The notes beneath the pieces were generated by a model. It made no database searches. It saw only the letters and a list, made by a program, of their open reading frames with translations, and was not told the origin of the DNA. From Phytophthora quininea (taxonomy: Eukaryota; Oomycota; Peronosporomycetes; Peronosporales; Peronosporaceae): a DNA stretch of 64,000 nt. Below are positions 12,191 to 22,825 of the stretch, one piece after another (within the stretch, counting starts at the first letter, position 1; each line of letters opens with the position of its first letter). The translations under genes and the position numbers were made by a program. Where the stretch lies: NCBI GenBank assembly GCA_011947345.1, contig JAAVTG010000220.1:1-64000 (forward strand), in the 5' to 3' direction.

Positions 12191-12711
12191 ATGCCCGAAG
12201 CTCCCGACCGGAAACTGTCATACGCTTTCAAGCGGCCCAAGACGAGAGAACTAACGATGCTACATCGATGGAAGCTGCATTAAGGAGCCTAATAACTAAT
12301 CGTTAAATAGGCTATTGGATACCCTCCTCTCTCTGATCTGTTGGTTACATTCAGTTAGTTATTGTACCTTGTCATGGTGAGTTCACAACATAATCGTGGT
12401 AGTACATGAAGGAAAGGGCTCCTTACGTGGAAGAGCACCAACCCAAGCTATACCAGTAGCGCTGCAGTTGTCTGCAACTGCGCATTTCGCCGTCAGATTC
12501 TGGCGCAGCAAGCTCGAATTGAGTAAAAAAATCACCCAATGCTCACATCGACGACGAATCCGTTGTTGACATGAATAAAAAGCTTTCGGCACAAGGGTAT
12601 CGAGCAAAGGAATATTGTATAATATTCAAAGCTCGGTTAGTTCCCACGAACCAACCACAAATCTGTTATCCATTGGAAGAAACTGCGCTAATGCAGAAAT
12701 CAAACCAGCAT
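12191..12711. other. Intergenic, no gene seen
   Basis: Between the LINE remnant and the stop codon of RxLR paralogue 2. Only short overlapping frames without motifs. Confidence 0.45.
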
Positions 12712-13425
12712 TTACAGGCGTGTAGCGGCAGTGGCGGCGGCCTTTTCCATGTGGATCTTGTACGACTGCTCGTACCTCTCCCACACCTTGTAGTTCTTGC
12801 TCTCGGGGCACGATCGCCCAGCTTGACCAGGCCCAGTTTATTCTTGATGTAGTCCGGGGACCACTTCTTGCCGATCCACGTGGCGAACAGCTTCATTTCC
12901 TTGGCCTCCGCCTTGGCAATCTTGTACGCCTCCATAGCCGACTTCTTAGCAGCGGCAGTGGTGGCCTTCTCCAATTCCTTGGCCGCCTTGGCCGCTGCCT
13001 TGTCGGCCTTGGCCGCTTCCTTGGCGGCATCCTTCGCAGCCTTGGCCGCTTTCCTATCGGCTTCCTTCACAGCCTTAGCCGCTGCCTTTTCGACTTCCTT
13101 CTTAGCGTTGGCCGCTTTCCTGTCGGCTTCCTTCGCAGCCTTGGCCGCCTTTTTCGACTTCCTTCTTAGCGTTGGCCGCTGCCTTGTCGGCAGCCTTGAT
13201 CTCGCTGTTGGCCCCACGCTTCATGTTCAAGAGCTTGAGGTGGTTCAGTCCTAGGGCGCGATCTTCCTCGCTGGCATCGTCGTCGTCGGCCTGGGCGCGA
13301 AGCATGCGCTTGGTAGGCTGGTCGTTGGCGGTGAGTGAGAGCTCCGGGGACGAGTTGGCCATGGCGGCATCGAAGCAGGCCAGCAGGATGGTCAACGCCA
13401 CCAGAACGAGGCAGTACGGACGCAT
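12712..13425 (-). CDS. RxLR effector-like protein with Lys/Ala repeat expansion (paralogue 2, frameshifted)
   Basis: Same architecture as paralogue 1: start at 13425, signal peptide, RMLR at residues 40-43, acidic SEEDR at 52-56. The C-terminal FATWIGKKW...YKVWERYEQSY helices are retained, and the stop is at 12712-12714. About 55-60 extra residues sit between the dEER-like block and the C-terminal module. They are two copies of a 21-residue helical repeat built from KKEVEKAAAKA and KEADRKAA plus shorter KAAKDAAKEAA units. Two one-base changes break the frame: an extra T in the T-run at about 13150 and a missing G in the G-run at about 12807. Correcting both gives about 237 residues. Either a recent pseudogene or consensus error. 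Its promoter region differs from that of paralogue 1. Confidence 0.65.
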
Positions 13426-13458
13426 GGTCAGCAGTGATCGGTTGTCGAACTAGGAAGC

Positions 13459-13474
13459 AAATTCACGAGTGAGC
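13459..13474 (-). promoter_or_regulatory. Inr-like element shared by RxLR paralogues 2 and 4
   Basis: On the minus strand the sequence GCTCACTCGTGAATTT lies about 35-50 bases before the ATG at 13425. It matches the oomycete initiator consensus at about 12 of 16 positions. The same block is conserved upstream of the decayed paralogue 4 (around 21575), although the coding sequences have diverged, which suggests function. Confidence 0.4.
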
Positions 13475-13559
13475 TCGACAAAGGCCTTTCCTTCCGAGGT
13501 GAGACCGTCGCAGAGCCTTTCGGTGACCATGTGGGCAATTTAAATCGGATCGGTTGTGC

Positions 13560-14312
13560 GTTGCACCATTTCCGAAGATTTAGATGAAGAAAGGTTGGTC
13601 TATTTCTCCATGCTGTTTAGAATCGCTGCGTGGCATCCGAAGATTTAGAAGCTGCCCTGCTGTTGCTTCGCCAGCGTGATGCCTCGCATCCTTCACACCG
13701 CCAAAACTAACGATAAGCTGCCGTCGAGTCATCATTGACGCCGCCCACCTTGCGCGTCTCGTCAACCGTCTTTGGCTCAATTTCGCCTTGGCTAGATGGT
13801 TAACAAGTCTGTACAGTATTGCATACCTATACAATAAAAACATCCGTGGGTATTTTCAAACCGATCATAAATACTGCTGGGATAATCACCTGGACTTATC
13901 GTACGCAAATCGCCGGTTACTTAGCTGAGTAAATTTGCTGTTTAGAGCATTTAAGCATATCATTACTATCAGGATTCCTGGATCAGGAAGGAAGCTTATC
14001 GATATTTTCTCTTCTCGATGGGCCATTGCCTATCGACGCTTCTCTTCAGGATGGGTCACTGTTTTGCGGGCAGCTTCTCCACTCTGGCTCTCCATGAACA
14101 ACAAAGTTTGTTGAAGGTGGAGAGCCAGCGTGTTGAACAAACTGCTGGAGGAACGGCATCGACACGATTATGAAGTGATTCTCCTTTGCACAAATTGACA
14201 GATCACCTTCCGTATATTAAACGTTTCTTCCCAGGTGTAACCATACAACAATTTCTTAAGCTGTGACATTTCTTATTAAGACTTCTCGTCGTTAGACCGA
14301 TCACTGCTGACC
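13560..14312. other. Intergenic between two RxLR paralogues, with a dispersed repeat
   Basis: No gene supported. Around 14000-14100 is a stretch also found at about 26768-26846 (shared blocks TCTCTTCT, CTTCAGGATG, GCAGCTTCTCCA, CTGGCTCT). At 14088-14136 the 11-base arms CTGGCTCTCCA and TGGAGAGCCAG can form a hairpin. Confidence 0.4.
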
Positions 14313-14878
14313 GTGCATCCATACTGCATCATTCTGGTGGCGTTGACCATCCTGCTGGCCTGCTTCGATGCCGCCACGGCCAACTCGTCCCCGGAGCTCT
14401 CGCTCACCGACAACGACCAGCCTACCAAGCGCATGCTTCGCACTGTGGCCGACGTCGACGATGCCAGTGACGAAGAGCGCATCCTGGGACTGAACCACTT
14501 CAAGTTGTGGCGCATGAAGCGCTCGGCCAACAGCGAGCTCAAGAAGGCCGACAAGGCGGCGGCCAAGGCGGCCAAGGAATTGGAGAAGGCCACCACTGCC
14601 GCTGCTAAGAAGTCGGCTAAGGAGGCGTACAAGATTGCCAAGGCGGAGGCCAAGGAAATGAAGCTGTTCGCCAAGTGGATCGGCAAGAAGTGGTCCCCGG
14701 ACTACATCAAGAATAAACTGGGCCTGGTCAAGCTGGGCGACCGTGCCCCGAGAGCAAGAACTACAAGGTGTGGGAGAGGTACGAGCAGTCGTACAAGATC
14801 CACATGGAAAAGGCTTCGTCACCTGCAGCTGCCGCCGCTCCTGTTGGCGCCATTGTGCCAAGAGTGAACACGGATTAA
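14313..14878 (+). pseudogene. RxLR effector-like paralogue 3, start codon lost and frameshifted
   Basis: Closest to paralogue 1 but on the opposite strand. It keeps the signal peptide region, RMLR, DEER at the dEER position and the FAKWIGKKW helix. The expected ATG has become GTG at 14313-14315, and no in-frame ATG precedes the signal peptide. A missing C in the C-run near 14748 shifts the frame before the last helix; the original frame then continues to a TAA at 14876-14878 with a Pro/Ala tail not found in paralogue 1. The start-codon substitution is not a homopolymer change, so this copy is probably genuinely dead. Translation from GTG cannot be excluded. Confidence 0.7.
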
Positions 14879-16043
14879 TGCCATAGGGTTGTATCTCCGT
14901 TTGACCTCATTTGCATGGTAAGAAAGCTTTTCATGCATTTCCGCGTGTTTGCGTCATTCTCCAGTGTGTAAATGTTGTCGACTTCCACTGGTCGTCGATC
15001 TTGGTGACTTGTACATGTAGCAACCACTTCAGGACATCGCAGTATTAGTATTACAGTTTTCCCCGTCCGACTCGCAGGGCCAACAGCATTCGCCCTTGTA
15101 TAAACTGCTTTGATCGGATGAGGTCCGGCATGACAATACACTTCACATTTTCCTGGTAATGCTTCGGTTTAGAAGCCCAACCGAGATTAATTCGGGATCT
15201 GTGGACCACACTGTTAGTAGATACTGACTTCATACAAATTTCAAATACGAAGATCTTATAAATCCATTCATCTGTATACGTTATACAAAATATAATATTT
15301 CTAGAGGTATTTGATCAACGCGGTTATTCTACTAGCCAATCAGATAGCCCAAACAATTCCGGCTGAGTACGAAAAAATTGCTGATAACTCGTTGATGAAG
15401 TCGTCCCAGGGGAAGGTAGGGAAATGAATATGATGGCAAGGGGCAGCAGGACGAGAGCACGAGGAAGAGAACTGCACGACGAGAAGTAATATGAAGAGAA
15501 GCGTAGCGAGCGGCATGGCGCTGAGTATGACGAGAATATGAACGCCGAGCGACCATAGACAAACAGGACACAACGTAGAGCAACAGGGACATTGAATCGG
15601 TCGTAGGCGACAGCTTCTGCATATCCCGACCGTGCCACGCATGATTCTCCCCTGCAGTCTTTCATCACGCGGTCGTAGAAGAACGTCGTGCCGATGCCGA
15701 TGCAGTTTTCATCCCTCTCAAAGCGGTGCACAAGAGGATTAGTTCGATGTGTTTAATGAGTTTGATATGTTAGACGCGTTTGATACGTTTGATGTCGTTG
15801 AGTCTGCTTATTCAACACCCCAGTAACCGGTGGTGCCCTATGCAAGGGGAGTTTAGTACTGGGGCGCGAAAAGGCAAGACTGAGCTCGGACTGAAATCGG
15901 TTGACAACGCTGATTGAAATCAACGCAAATCGTTCTGGGAAAAAGCAACGCAAAATGCTGTAGAATTTCTTGCGATCGCAGGGATGCAATAGCAATATCC
16001 ATCTATTGTGTAGGCTACGCAGTGTAGCACCTGCCCAATCCTC
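14879..16043. other. Intergenic, no gene seen
   Basis: More than 1 kb without a supported gene. Minus-strand frames at 15324-15731 are Ser/Cys/Leu-rich, overlap each other in all three frames and look like low-complexity shadows. Confidence 0.45.
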
Positions 16044-16045
16044 TA

Positions 16046-17034
16046 GGGCCTGTTCTGCAGACACGTATTATGGCTGATCGGGCTTCTTTCAGATGATATT
16101 AAAGCTTTAGCTGATCGATCAATAATCTGTTGTGTTCTGCGTGCATCAAACTGCTGAAAATTGCTCTCGTTCAGATTTTTTCAGCCCGAATTCGGGCTGG
16201 TAGCTGATCCATCAGACTGATTGTCGGTCGACACCTATTTATTCCTCGGGGATTACCAGAACTAGATAACTTCCTCTCCGTGGCGTTCAGCTGGCAGCAC
16301 CAAGTAATCTCGCCACAAACATTTTCAACAGAAACCAGCCCAGAACCGTCACCAAAAAGCAGCTCCAAAATAAGCTCACAGAGCTGAAAAGGAAGTGCAA
16401 GACATTTATCCTTCCAAAGACAAACAGTGGGTTCGGCTGGGATTCCGCTGCTCCGCAATCAGGAGTTCATGAGCCAGGTCGCTCGACACCCCTGACCGGG
16501 TTCGGTACTGTCGGATGCTAGCCACCAGGACAGAAATTGCCACCATGTTTTGCGGATTGGATGATGAAGGTCGGTCCTACCTCGTTCGAGAGTTCTTCGA
16601 TGACGACACCGAACAAGCCGAAAGTTCGCCGTCCGAAGCAGATGACGCTAGAGGTTTTTCCAATAGCGAATCTGACGAAAGCGACCGTCACAACTAGAGC
16701 CATTTCGAACGAAGATGAAGTGCCCATGCTGGCTTTTGGTTTTGGGGCCCCAGAGCTCGCGACCGCCGTCCAGAATGCGCTTCTGCGCAGCGAAATGTCG
16801 ATGTTCGTTTGTCGAGGCACCACCATGGCAAATTCCTTGGCGACTTCGTAGTGAAGGTCAACCCAACTTCATACTTGAATATACGCATTGTTTTTATATT
16901 GTAAGCTCTACCACATCTGACAATGCGTTTTAGATGACTGCTGATCTCCGTTAGGCGTGTTCTGCCGCCAGAATAGCTGATCGATCAATCAGCCAAACGC
17001 TTCTGCTTGGAAGGCTGATTCGCAGAACAGGCCC
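16046..17034. mobile_element. 989-bp MITE-like DNA transposon with TA target duplication
   Basis: Terminal inverted repeats GGGCCTGTTCTGC (16046-16058) and its exact complement (17022-17034) are flanked on both sides by TA (16044-16045 and 17035-17036). Because the next flanking bases are C and G, the inverted symmetry extends to 16 bp. Subterminally, AGCTGATCGATCAAT occurs near both ends. Inside are only short frames (16515-16697 and 16537-16851), neither with a transposase motif. The right end lies 40 bp from the stop of the coiled-coil gene. TA duplication with a GGGCC start suggests a Tc1/mariner-like or related mobiliser, but the family cannot be fixed. Confidence 0.75.
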
Positions 17035-17075
17035 TAGTTTGTAAAGCTGGGGTCGACCAAGTGCCGCCCTCCAGC

Positions 17076-17366
17076 TCAGACTGTGGCTGTTCGCTCCTGC
17101 AGTCGCATACGTCGCTCCTCCAGCTGCTTGTCCACGTCTCCGAGCTGCTGCTCCAATCTCGCCTTCTGCTGCAGTAGCCACTGCACGTGGGTCTCCATCT
17201 CCTGCGTCTTGTCCTCCTTGGCGCTCTTGATAGCTCTCTCCACGCGCTCGCGTTTGATGTCCGACGTCTGCAGGCGGTTGAATGCGCGCTCCACCAGCTT
17301 GGACGCCGCCTCGAGCTCCGACTCGGTCTCCACACGCGCTCGGGCGCTCAAGCAGTTCAGACTCAT
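17076..17366 (-). CDS. Small coiled-coil protein, unknown function
   Basis: A 96-residue ATG-started protein, almost entirely heptad-like helix rich in Glu, Arg, Gln and Leu (ELEAASKLVERAFNRL, WLLQQKARLEQQLGDV). It has no signal peptide, TM segment or named domain. It is divergent from CFAP299, with only 89 bp between the two start codons, so they probably share a promoter. Divergent pairing with a flagellar gene makes an axonemal or basal-body role a reasonable guess, nothing more. The 3' end is close to the MITE but not interrupted. Confidence 0.55.
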   Translation of the reverse strand: MSLNCLSARARVETESELEAASKLVERAFNRLQTSDIKRERVERAIKSAKEDKTQEMETHVQWLLQQKARLEQQLGDVDKQLEERRMRLQERTATV

Positions 17367-17455
17367 GTTTCTTTCGGAGGAATTATTTGTTTTGCTATGG
17401 TAATATTTCGCAAAACGTTTGCTAAATATGATAACTTCGTGTCGTTTCGAGGACC

Positions 17456-18282
17456 ATGACGGAGCGCGAGCCTCAAGACTACCAGTATGCGAGCGAGTCG
17501 CTGGACCAGTTCGCTACGTATGAAGATTACTTGGACTCGCAGTTGAGCGAGACGGATCTGTTCTACATTGAAGACGAAGAGTTGGCTCGGCAATTGGTGG
17601 AATTGGGCTATCGAGGCAGTGGCGAGACCCTCCGCAGAGACGACTTTGAGGCCAGGAAGAGAGCTGAGAGAGAGCGCAATGCGCAAAAGAGTAGTGCTCC
17701 TAAACCACTGGCAAGTGCCGGTAAAGATCTGTCGCAGTTTCCTTTTCTAGCGGCGTTGGCCAGTCGAGAGGATTTGGTGCGCAACGGCAAGCTGACGGTG
17801 AAGTAGATTCCTGTAGTTGTTTTCTTGTCATTGTAGTGAACTGACTTGGTTGCTCTAGTGCATCATTTTCATTCGAGACAAGAACACAAAAGGCCAGGAG
17901 ATCAGCGGGTACATCGACTACGCCCTGCGTCTCAAGAACGAGCCGTTCGAGCCGTACTTTGAACGCAAGAAGAAGCTGTTGCCTAAGTCTTCGGACCTGA
18001 GCTACTACAATTGGGAGACGCAGACGTCGACGTCCAACTCGACGCCAAACTTCCAGGTGATTGCGGACAGCGAGACGGGCTTACTCTTCAAGAACAAGCG
18101 TGACCGAAAAGTAGTCAACGTCGATCCCAAGGTAGGGTGTAAAATGTACATGTAGTGGGTTTGTTGCTGACCTCCTCTTCATGCAGGCGAATCCCGGCGA
18201 CAACTCCACGAGGGCGGAGATCAAGACGAAGGAGTACCTGCAAGTGGTCATCTATGATCACATGACGCGTCGTAAGACGTAG
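17456..18282 (+). CDS. CFAP299: Cilia- and flagella-associated protein 299 (three exons)
   Basis: Spliced from exons 17456-17797, 17859-18131 and 18187-18282, giving 236 residues, close to the roughly 230 of animal CFAP299 (C4orf22, DUF4464). Both introns are phase 0 with GT-AG ends, 61 and 55 bp. Diagnostic blocks are [51 protein letters not shown] and the C-terminal [15 protein letters not shown]. The frame is intact throughout. The family is found in organisms with motile cilia; oomycete zoospores swim with two flagella, so zoosporogenic expression is expected. A scrambled fragment of exon 2 lies at about 27064-27169. Confidence 0.93.
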
Positions 18283-18499
18283 CCGCTCTGAATGAAGGTT
18301 TAGCGAATACGAAAACAATTGTCAAGCGAGGTGGATCGTTGTCTCTATTGTACAGATCGATGCACATGCCAAAAATTCACTACTAGAGTCAACGACATCA
18401 GCGATGAAGAAGAAGAACACATTCCCATCGACTGGACTCCCTCGACATCCCAACTCCCTTCGTTGAGAGCATTTCAACATGACAATACTGATCCTCCAC

Positions 18500-20565
18500 T
18501 CAGGCAATGCATCCGATAATTCGCTCCAGCAAAAGGCGATACCCATTCTGTAGGAGGAATTGCTGGAACGGACCTGCCTCGATGGCTTTGAACAGCTTCC
18601 GCTGGACCGGAACGATCACTTCTGTCCGTGGATATTCCTCGTTGCCCTCGGTATTCAGCGCCATGCTGAGACGTCGACTACTTTGTTCGTTCTGATACGA
18701 TTGTCGGAGTTGGTTCAATTCGTCGGCATGCACAATGTTCAGCAGTTGGATCGCGCGGATGATGGCCTTGAGGTGGTCCCACTCGTCCTGTGCGGTCCGT
18801 CGACTAGCCAAACCTGCGCTGCTCACAAGTCCGTTCTCGCGTGCAATGCAGCTACGGCGAAACAGCTCGCACTCGATCCACGTGTCGAGCAAACTTTGAT
18901 ACTGAGTCGTGTACACAAAATCTCGGAAGAGCTTCAATGTATCTTCCCGAGAGAGCACACGCTCCAGTAGAGAGGGTTCTGCCATCGGTGGCACGTACGC
19001 TTCCTGCTCGCTTCTGGCGACAGCCTACATGGGACGCCACGTTAGAACTCCACAACCAATTATCTTAAGTGACAAGACTGCAACTTACATCTTCAGTTAT
19101 CCATATCTCGGCCTCGTATAGCCGGTGGTTTTCGGAACAAAGTCCAATCTGAATGTGAAGAGCGTGAATCCAAGACACCATTTCGTCCTTGCTAGTTGCA
19201 CATAACTGAGAGCATCATCCTCAGCACCATCCGCCCAACTTTAAAGGCTATTGAACCAACGAACCTCATAATCTCGCCGAGGTGTCTTCAGTTGGAATGA
19301 AAATGGGACTCGCTGCAACAAAAGATGCACGAAACAATCAGCACCACACTAACAAAAAAGTCTGCAGCAATACACAGCACCTACCACTTCCGGCTTCGCT
19401 TTGGCAAGAACCGCGCCTAGTAAACTAATTGCCGTCACATCCTGCTGGTTGACATTCGACTTGCAGTAAAGCAGTTGATCCCCTTTGACGATGAACCACC
19501 GCTTTCTCCAGATGCTAGAATCACGCGAACTTGCCTTCTGCAAATACCCTGAATAAACGCCCTGCCAACACAAATTGCATCAGGTCCATCCTAACAAACG
19601 CTGTAAAAAATCAGCAGATCCATCCACTTACTTTTCCCAACAAGACAGGAAAGGTGATTGCTTGTCCATCGGCTGTCTGTCGTCGCGTTGGAGCCGCATT
19701 TTCGCTGAGATCCAGATGAGAGCCGCGTACATCCTATCAAAAAGAGTCACTGTAAGTTCAGGCCGGGAATGAGTCTGCAACAGTACCCTTCCCCTACCTT
19801 GAGCACAAACTTGACTGCAGGTCTCGATCTGTGTTTCGGTTTGGTGCGAGTCGTGCCAATGGTATCATCGGCTTCCACAACGTGCGGTTTCGCTCGGTTC
19901 AAGGTCTCCACTAACGGCAGAATCAATTCTTCGTCTCTCAGCGTCCTGGCCGACAGCGAGCCGGCATCGTCGGTCGGGAACACCACGACGATGGCGTAGT
20001 TGCTAAACTCACCCATCGGGATCTTAATCTTAGTCACCATGGACTTTCGCACCTCCAGCACTGTCGTGTTTCCCATGAGCTTGAACACTGTGGACGACGT
20101 GAAGCTTTTATTCTCGAAATAAATACGCACGAAGCCCGTGCAGTCCTCCGGCATGGCCTTGGCGGCGCGCATCATGGCGGCGGCGCTGGAGCTCCCGATG
20201 CTGCGTTTCCGCTCGATGGCGGCCTGCATCAAGCTCTGCGAGCTATTGTAGCGCCGCAGAGGCGCCGAGGCCGAGAGGTTCTCTCTGGGGGCCAGAGCCA
20301 GCACGTTGGAGGCCGACTGGACCCTGGCGCTGGTCTGCAGATCCTCGTGGGATGATGCCGGCGCCTTACGTTCCTCCAGCAATTGGCGGTACTTCATGCC
20401 GTCGCCAGAGTCGAAGAAGCTGCTGGAGACCGTGGCCGACGTCTGGCGGGCCACGTCGCGCGGACTGGTGATGGGCTCGTCATATTCGCCGCTGGGGGTC
20501 CTCGCACGCGCCTTGAGGTCGGTCGGGAGGTCGTCCAGCGGACGGAAGGACGTGGGCAGGTCCAT
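18500..20565 (-). CDS. RA-PH-RGS multidomain signalling protein (six exons)
   Basis: Six exons on the minus strand: 20565-19798, 19733-19632, 19561-19385, 19312-19265, 19205-19089 and 19024-18500. All junctions are GT-AG and phase 0, and together they encode 578 residues without interruption. After a Ser-rich N-terminus, residues about 140-220 form a Ras-associating ubiquitin-like fold (GFVRIYFENKSFTSSTVFKL). A PH domain follows (SGYLQKASSRDSSIWRKRWF ... EMVSWIHALHIQ, with the conserved Trp). The C-terminal 160 residues match an RGS helical bundle (TLKLFRDFVYTTQYQSLLDTW ... RKLFKAIEAGPFQQFLL). RA plus PH suggests small-GTPase and phosphoinositide-dependent membrane recruitment; RGS suggests Galpha regulation. 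The open frame continues upstream of the chosen ATG (Gln-rich), so a 5' exon is possible. The last bases overlap a short unsupported plus-strand frame. Confidence 0.8.
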
Positions 20566-21061
20566 GGCAAAGCTGGGAGACGCACTGGAGACGTCGTCGC
20601 CTCGCTTCTGCTGTTGTTGGCACGCGATATAGAAAGCGGTAAGATATACTTGAATGGGAGGTGGGTGAATTCAACGAGAGATGGGCATCTCTTCTCAAAA
20701 ATGTTGTACCGGTACAGTATATGCAAGGAGTTGTAATATTCAAAACAATTTACTGTGAGCTCTGCGCTACGAACTGCGTACTTCACAAGGACAACTAGTT
20801 AAGCTAGTTATCGTAACTTAGCACTACAGTGATGTAAGACTCCAACTGCGCCAAGCATCATGAATTTCAATTGAACTGGCTGGTGGTATCCATGTACATG
20901 AAAGCGAGTTACTTTCGTGAATTCATCCTTCACCCAGAATCAAACAACAACAATGCTTTCTCACAAAAACAGCTAGAATAGAGCGAAATAGTATTGCAAA
21001 GTTTCAACGAACTAAGCGAAACTTCATTGCAAAACTGCATCAACGCGAAACACGCATATAA
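20566..21061. other. Intergenic, no gene seen
   Basis: AT-rich upstream region of the RA-PH-RGS gene and downstream of the decayed RxLR paralogue. No motif or repeat recognised. Confidence 0.45.
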
Positions 21062-21538
21062 AAGCAACGGCAGCGGCGGCCTTGTGCAGACGGACCTTCT
21101 CGTAGTTCTGCCACACCTTGAACACGTGTAATTCTTACTTTTCGAGGAGCGGTCGCCCGGCTTCTCCAGGCCCAGCTTCTCCTAGATGTAGTCCGAGTCC
21201 TACGTCCCCGTGGCGAACTCTATTTCTTTGGCTTCCGTCTTCGCAGCGCGGAAGGCATTATTTTCACGTGCCCTCTGTGCAGCCTTGACCTCGCTCTCGG
21301 ACTGGGGCTTCCGGAACATCAAGTTCTTTCAGGAAAAAATCTCTTCATCGCTTTCATCGTCGGTGTCGTCGCTTTGGATGTCCTCGGTCTCTTTCACCTT
21401 GGCAGCACGAAGCATGCGCTTGCCCGCGTTGTCATCGGCAGCGGTTAGCTGCGGCTTTGAGGAAGCGTTAGCCACGGCAGGGTCGACTTGAGCCAGCAGG
21501 GTGACCCAAGTCGCAACAATGAGGTAGTACCGACGCAT
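21062..21538 (-). pseudogene. RxLR effector-like paralogue 4, multiple in-frame stops
   Basis: The most diverged member. From the ATG at 21538 it has a signal peptide, RMLR at residues 41-44 and a long acidic run ending DDESDEE. Reading on in the same frame gives a TGA directly after the acidic block (about 21329). Sequence then aligns with the common C-terminal module (AAKTEAKEIEFA, EKLGLEKPGDR, SKSKNY) but contains two further TAG codons near 21201 and 21186. The absence of frameshifts together with three nonsense codons indicates true decay rather than sequencing error. The truncated 69-residue product would still carry signal peptide, RMLR and acidic block. Confidence 0.65.
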
Positions 21539-22825
21539 GGTCGATAGCGATCGGTTGCTCTCCAACGAAGCGAATTCACGAGTGAGCTCAACAAAGGCGA
21601 GGTAAGACTGGCACAAATCCTTTCGGTGCTTTTGTGGGCAATATAATTCGCACGGATTTTAATCTTGGTTGAGTCCAAGATGTGGGCCTGGACATTTCCA
21701 GGACGTAAAAAGATTTCCCTCTCCTTGGGAGCTTGCCGCACCAGTCAGCCAGCGGACCCTCGATCACGCGTTACCAGTCACCAACGAGGGCGACAACGCG
21801 GCATAATCTAGTCGTGGCGCGGAACTGCGGACTCCGTCTATAGGTCTTCGCCCCGATGCTCACGCTGGTGTACATTGAAGCGCCTCGGTGGTTTTGAGTG
21901 AAGTGTCACTATTCCAGGGCGAAGCTGCTACGAGGCGGTTGAATGGGAAGGGTTGGAGGAAAACAATGAAGTAGGGCAAGACGACGAGCGGCTAGGACAT
22001 CTCGGGTGCATGGCGAGCCGCCGACCTAGCGCTGCTGCAATCTGCCAGCGAGTTGCCAAAGTGGTGGCGACGCCATTCCAGCTATGAGTCGATGAAGAAC
22101 GCAGTCGCGACCCGATCACGAATATGGCCGTTGGAACCGTACAGTATTCGTGTAAAATCCCCGCAGACCTGGTACGGCAACTGGGAGACATGGGCGGAGG
22201 CGCAAGACCACGCTGAGAGGAATCGCCGAATCCGTAAGGACAACAGGGAGTTGAGACAGCTCGATGTCTTGTGTCACAGTCGTGTCGTGAACGCCCCGGT
22301 GCGTACTCGCTGGTTGATGGCGCTATGCTTGGGGCCCCGCGCCACTGCTGCAGGGCCTAAGAGAATCAATAGTTGCTGGTTGGAGACCGAGCGACTTCTC
22401 CCACAAGACGGTGGAGTGCGACAACAGCAAAACCCACCAGGAAAAGATCCCAAGTGCTCACCACCCAGTCCAGCAGCGGTCATTCCGCGTTCTGCATTGT
22501 GGAGAGCAGAGCATAACGCCAACACAGCCAGCCTTTGCCACTCAAACCTTCCATCCGTCTGAAAGTTTTGTGACTACTAAAACTCACAGGGTCAACCCGA
22601 GCTGGGCTGGACGGTGCTGCAGCGTGTCCCTGTGGACGCAGACTTTGTACTCTGGTACGGCACTTTCACTGCTATTGTCAAGGAAACACCAAAAGTTGCT
22701 GTTTAATAGCAGTAATCCAGCCCCTCGTCGGCCAACGATCACGACCACGACGCCCCAGAAGACGATAAATTGGGAGATCAAACGCCAATCCTCGGTGGAT
22801 GACGCACACCGATTTCAAGCTTATA
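21539..22825. other. Intergenic, no gene identified
   Basis: The Inr-like block shared with paralogue 2 lies at about 21565-21585. The rest holds overlapping frames (for example 22053-22562 and 22411-22911 on the plus strand) with no recognised domain. It could contain degraded transposon sequence. Confidence 0.4.

Noticed and set aside
13580..13843. 87-codon minus-strand frame upstream of RxLR paralogue 2
   Set aside because: No domain, no signal peptide, and not conserved upstream of the other paralogues.
16043..17037. 4-bp CTAG target duplication for the MITE
   Set aside because: CTAG is self-complementary and so cannot be separated from the inverted repeat; TA is the simplest reading.
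18319..18519. Small Cys/acidic frame between CFAP299 and the RA-PH-RGS gene
   Set aside because: No ATG start, overlaps the antisense last exon of the RA-PH-RGS gene, and no homology recognised.
22053..22562. 169-codon frame in the 21.5-22.8 kb interval
   Set aside because: Not recognisable, overlaps other frames, and codon composition is not gene-like.
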